Of a stretch of 64,000 bases of DNA, positions 60,863 through 64,000 are shown piece after piece (position 1 is the stretch's first letter; every line of letters begins with the position of its first letter). The stretch comes from Lanius collurio (Eukaryota; Chordata; Aves; Passeriformes; Laniidae), in assembly GCA_020086605.1 (NCBI GenBank), contig JACBWW010000017.1:8880163-8944162 (forward strand), read 5' to 3'. A program made the translations under genes and the position numbers. The notes below the pieces were generated by a model. It saw only the letters and a list, made by a program, of their open reading frames with translations. It had not been told where the DNA came from and made no database searches.

Positions 60863-61199
60863 CCAGCCATAAAACAGAAACCTCCATCACCCATTCCCAT
60901 TGTCTCGCCTGGGATCATGTTGAATAAATCAAATGCTGATACTTCTATCATTTTAACTCCTGTCCACTAGAGAATCCAGACAAAGTTGTTTTCTCTGATA
61001 TTTAACTGATATCCACCTTTCTTTCTTTCTCCAAGTCCCAGTACCCTGTGGAATGATCCCTCCTTGCTTTCCTCCACAGCATCCACCTGACAAACATTTG
61101 AGAGCTATTATCCTACCATTCTTCGGCCCAGATTAGTACTTAGAGCTAATCTGCTCATCAGCATCAGTCCTTCCAGCCCTCTGGCTCTTTGACTACCCT

Positions 61200-61470
61200 C
61201 CAGTTTGTCAATACCCTCCTGGCAGGAGCGGGCGATGGAACCCAGCAGTCCAGGTGTGCCCGCTCCGGAGCCGTACCAGCCCACCAGCCCCATCCCTGGG
61301 CTCGCAGCGCTGGCTCACGTGGGTTCCCCTCGCCTGTCACCTCCCATTTCACACTCGGGCCGAGGGGTGCGTGCCTGTGCAGAGCCCATCCCCTCCCGTG
61401 GATCCGTGTGGAGTTGTGCCTGTCGGCATGGCAACGCTTTTCATAAACGGGGAGGCCGGGGCTCTGCCTC
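61200..61470. promoter_or_regulatory. CpG-rich patch in presumed intron 1
   Basis: CpGs are frequent (GGAGCGGGCGATGG, CCCGCTCCGGAGCCGTACC, CTCGGGCCGAGGGGTGCGTG, GGGGAGGCCGGGGC) against a CpG-poor background. GCGCTGGCTCACGTGGG carries an E-box. It lies next to a strong minus-strand splice donor (61485). It may be an alternative promoter or enhancer; evidence is weak. Confidence 0.35.
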
Positions 61471-62065
61471 CCTCTGTTTACTCACCAAGGTGACGAGAAG
61501 CAAGGTACTGGCACACAATGAATGAGATCAAGTAATTCACAAGTTGCTGCCTGCCAGCAGAGCTGCTGCAACTGTCCATGCATGTGCTCCGAGCCTCCAC
61601 CAAGACAGCGAGGCTTAAATCTCTTCCTTTGCCCTTGACATTGGATTAAGTTGAGGTCATGCTCAGGTGTTGTGGTGCTGCTGAGGGCTGTGAACGTGTC
61701 AAGCCACAGCAGCTCTACTGCAATCAGCCATCTGAGGATGATGCATTTTTTTATCACAAAGGAAGTCCAATGCTTTGATAACCCGCCTGTCTTTAGTGCA
61801 GCTGCTTCTGGTAGTAAATTGAAGATTATCCTGTGTAACGCCACAACTTATCCTTCTAGGTAAGACAAACATCTTAATTTTCTTCTCCAACAATAATCAG
61901 ACCCAGATCTAAATCAGTACTACTCGATTACTCTTGAAAGTGAGAACTACTTCAAGTCAATTTAGAATTGGTGACTGAAAGCAGCCTACCAGTGTAGGAA
62001 ACTCTGGGCTTCCCTCATCTCCACACATCTAAGTGAACTTCCACTTCCCTGAACATTGGCTCAAC

Positions 62066-62070
62066 CTGAT
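62066..62070. repeat. target-site duplication, left copy (CTGAT)
   Basis: CTGAT directly precedes the TG of the solo LTR and is repeated exactly after it at 62508-62512. Confidence 0.9.
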
Positions 62071-62173
62071 TGTAGTGGTTTTGTTCAGATCATCTCTTAC
62101 TTACTTATTTACCTCTGTGAGATAAGAATTAGGAGAAAAGAAAGCAGGCACAAACTTAAAAGACTCTAAGAAG

Positions 62174-62179
62174 TTTATT
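62174..62179 (-). terminator. polyadenylation signal of the solo LTR
   Basis: AATAAA on minus, in AATAAACTTCTTAGAG. With the TATA box it defines the orientation of the LTR. Confidence 0.6.
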
Positions 62180-62302
62180 AGCAGACCTAAAAGAAGGAAA
62201 CAAAAGTTAGAACCAGACTAAACCCTTAGAACACTTTTCCTCCCCTCACTTTTTCATGCTGATAATGTAGAAACAACCGTTGAGATTTCAGTCAGTTTAC
62301 CA

Positions 62303-62310
62303 CCTTTATA
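62303..62310 (-). promoter_or_regulatory. TATA box of the solo LTR
   Basis: TATAAAGG on the minus strand inside the LTR, upstream of the LTR polyadenylation signal. A possible leftover promoter. Confidence 0.5.
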
Positions 62311-62507
62311 ATCTTTTTAGTTCACATAAAGAGATGGCAGTCTCTGATTCTTTCTTGCTGACCTTTTGGAGACATTCCCACTAGAGACAACTCTCTTATG
62401 GGTTCAATATCACAGCAAAACAGCCGCCCAGGAGGTTTTCTGCTTGCAGTGAAAAAGTCCCTAACCTTGAATCACCGCTTTCCCCACTTCTGTGTCAAAC
62501 CACAACA

Positions 62508-62512
62508 CTGAT
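62508..62512. repeat. target-site duplication, right copy (CTGAT)
   Basis: CTGAT directly follows the terminal CA of the LTR and is identical to 62066-62070. Confidence 0.9.
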
Positions 62513-62587
62513 CCAGATTAGCTGAACCAAAACACAGGAGGATGCTTCATTCATTTCTTTCATATTTTCACATTGCCCAGGAAAGTT

Positions 62588-62745
62588 GTGGTCCCAACCC
62601 TGGCAGTGTTCATGGCCAGCTTGGATAAGGCCTTGAGCAACCTGGCCTGGTGGGAGGTGTCCTTGCCCATAGTAAGGGGAATTGGGACTGGAGAATAACC
62701 CTTAAGATCCATTCCAACCCCTTAGCATTCTAGAATTCTCTAATG
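62588..62745 (+). mobile_element. CR1 LINE 3'-end fragment
   Basis: GTTCATGGCCAGCTTGGATA, GAGCAACCTGGCCTGGTGGG and GATCCATTCCAACCCCTTAG, with a tail TTCTAGAATTCTCTAATG; diverged. Confidence 0.8.
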
Positions 62746-64000
62746 CTGTATTTCATCCCACTGTCTCCATGATCAACAACTCCCTGTGGTCATTAAGACC
62801 TCCATGGCCAGTCTAGCAGAGCTCTCAACCATCATTCCCATTATTCCCAGGCTAAGTTTTCACTGCTGCACATAATTTGGCTGACCTTACTTTACATAAG
62901 ACCACTTTTAGCCAGGAAGCAGACATTCCAAAGCAAACCTCCCAACAGCTGCCTTTTGGGAGAAATTGTATGTGCCTGCTTGAAATTCTCTGGATATTTT
63001 TTTTCCCCCTCAGTTTATCACATGTTGAATTCTCAGGCTGGAATTCAACTGCTTGAGCACAGGTGTGTTGAGTACCACTGGAGGTGCTTTCCAGCATCCA
63101 CCTGGCTCCAGCCTGCCTCCCTAAAGCATGTGGATTCCTGGGGTGACACAAAACATCCTTCAGGATGACACTGCACACTCCTGCATTCACAGCTACAGGG
63201 AACCTTAAATCTGCACTGACTTGGATCACTCGCTAGGCATTGATAGTGTAGAAAGCCACATAAAAATATCTGGATCTGAAGTCCAGGAATCAGAATTACC
63301 TAAATATTTCCTTGTGAAAAGCCCTGTATGAGATACATGGGACAAGACCATGAGGGACCTGTGGGAAAGCACACAGGGAAATCTCAAATGACTTTAATCA
63401 CCTACATTTAGCCAGATGTATCCAGCTCTCAGGGAGGGTTATCACTGTTCTGTTTGGAATTCACTATTTCCACAGGAGTAAAGTCTTTTAGTCCTTTTCC
63501 CTGCTTAGGATTGTACAAGAAATTAGGAATCCCAGAATTGAGATTATGGAAACGACTGTCTGGGTTAGGGAAGGAAACTTAGAAAAGGTTATCTGTGTTA
63601 GGGAAAGGAAACTTGCAGCATTGAAGAGGCTATTGAAAGATACTGATTTAAAAGAGTAAATAACTGCTTGGGTCATTATTTCTACAGCTCAAAGCCTCTT
63701 CATTCATCTCCTGTGCACTCAGTGCCTTGGAACTTGACCAGTTCTATGATTTTGGCTCACATGCAGGCAGGAATTGCACCCTGCAGAGAATTTCCAGTTC
63801 TCTGAGTCATCGTAAACACCTATAAAACATATAGAGATCACTAATGATTTACCTACACGAGACACCATTGCAGAGCAACCACAAGTGGAAGTGTATTCCT
63901 ACCTGTTCCTCCCCAACCCTGAAATACAAATAGTCAGCAGCATCTGAATGATCTGCAACAGAATGTTTCAAAGTGACTCGCTCTTCATTGAAAGTTGCTC
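62746..64000. other. right end of window, presumed intron 1
   Basis: No gene, RNA or named repeat is recognised. A direct repeat of about 20 bp (GTTAGGGAAGGAAACTT type) occurs at 63561-63580 and 63594-63614. Confidence 0.6.

Larger units (their letters stand above)
60476..62065. other. presumed intron 1 between CR1 and solo LTR
   Basis: Repeat-poor sequence holding an alternative hairpin (60812-60862), a CT-rich stretch near 61018-61032 and a CpG-rich patch (61200-61470). A minus-strand consensus donor is at 61485. No recognised gene. Confidence 0.6.
62071..62507 (-). mobile_element. solo LTR of an endogenous retrovirus (ERVL-like)
   Basis: The 437-bp element starts with TGTAGTGGTTTTG and ends with CAAACCACAACA, imperfect inverted termini with TG...CA ends. 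It is flanked by a perfect 5-bp duplication (CTGAT). On the minus strand it has TATAAAGG (62310-62303) and, about 125 bp further on, AATAAACTT (from 62179), which fit a U3-R-U5 order. The LTR therefore points the same way as WNT3A. No internal viral genes are present, so it is a recombined solo LTR. A 5-bp duplication is typical of avian ERVL; the exact family is not determined. Confidence 0.9.

Noticed and set aside
1..64000. CRISPR arrays, operons, prophages, tRNA or rRNA genes
   Set aside because: Looked for and not seen. The window is vertebrate intronic DNA; the only regular short-spaced array is the 19-bp minisatellite, which has no spacers.

Overview
This window is vertebrate, and almost certainly bird, nuclear DNA. 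It holds one recognisable protein-coding gene, WNT3A, on the minus strand, embedded in very long introns full of fragmentary CR1 LINE copies. The bird assignment rests on about 25 CR1 3'-end fragments with the typical avian tail (CCTTCCAACCCAAACCATTC, then TTCTATGA), a bird-type solo LTR with a 5-bp target-site duplication, and old amniote SINE/LINE tails. The CR1 subfamily wording looks like Neoaves, probably a passerine, but that is an impression from memory.

WNT3A is read from right to left. Exon 2 is 35551-35792, exon 3 is 3520-3785, and exon 4 with the stop is 269-748. All splice sites are canonical, the phases agree, and the three exons give residues 25-352 of a standard 352-residue WNT. 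The lipidated serine (Ser209) and both N-glycosylation sequons (Asn87, Asn298) fall at the expected positions. I could not find exon 1, which should carry the signal peptide and end in a YPIWW-type peptide. It most likely lies beyond 64000, so 35793-64000 would all be intron 1. Positions 1-268 are 3' UTR. In other amniotes the neighbours are WNT9A upstream and ARF1 downstream; neither is visible here.

Layout: 1-268 3' UTR; 269-748 exon 4; 749-3519 intron 3; 3520-3785 exon 3; 3786-35550 intron 2 (31.8 kb). Intron 2 holds a 12-unit 19-bp minisatellite, two stretches that look like conserved regulatory sequence (about 13800-15020 and 31030-31900), a CpG-rich patch (about 27170-27840), and a 313-base assembly gap in GGAA-type repeats. 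Next come 35551-35792 exon 2 and 35793-64000 presumed intron 1. Intron 1 holds a 14-bp double-SMAD-type palindrome, a 1-kb CR1, a CpG patch at 61200-61470 and a solo LTR at 62071-62507.

I found no operon, CRISPR array, tRNA, rRNA or undescribed gene system. The interest lies in candidate intronic regulatory DNA of a major developmental signalling gene, and in repeats with clear structure. No long open reading frame outside the WNT3A exons shows a recognisable protein family.
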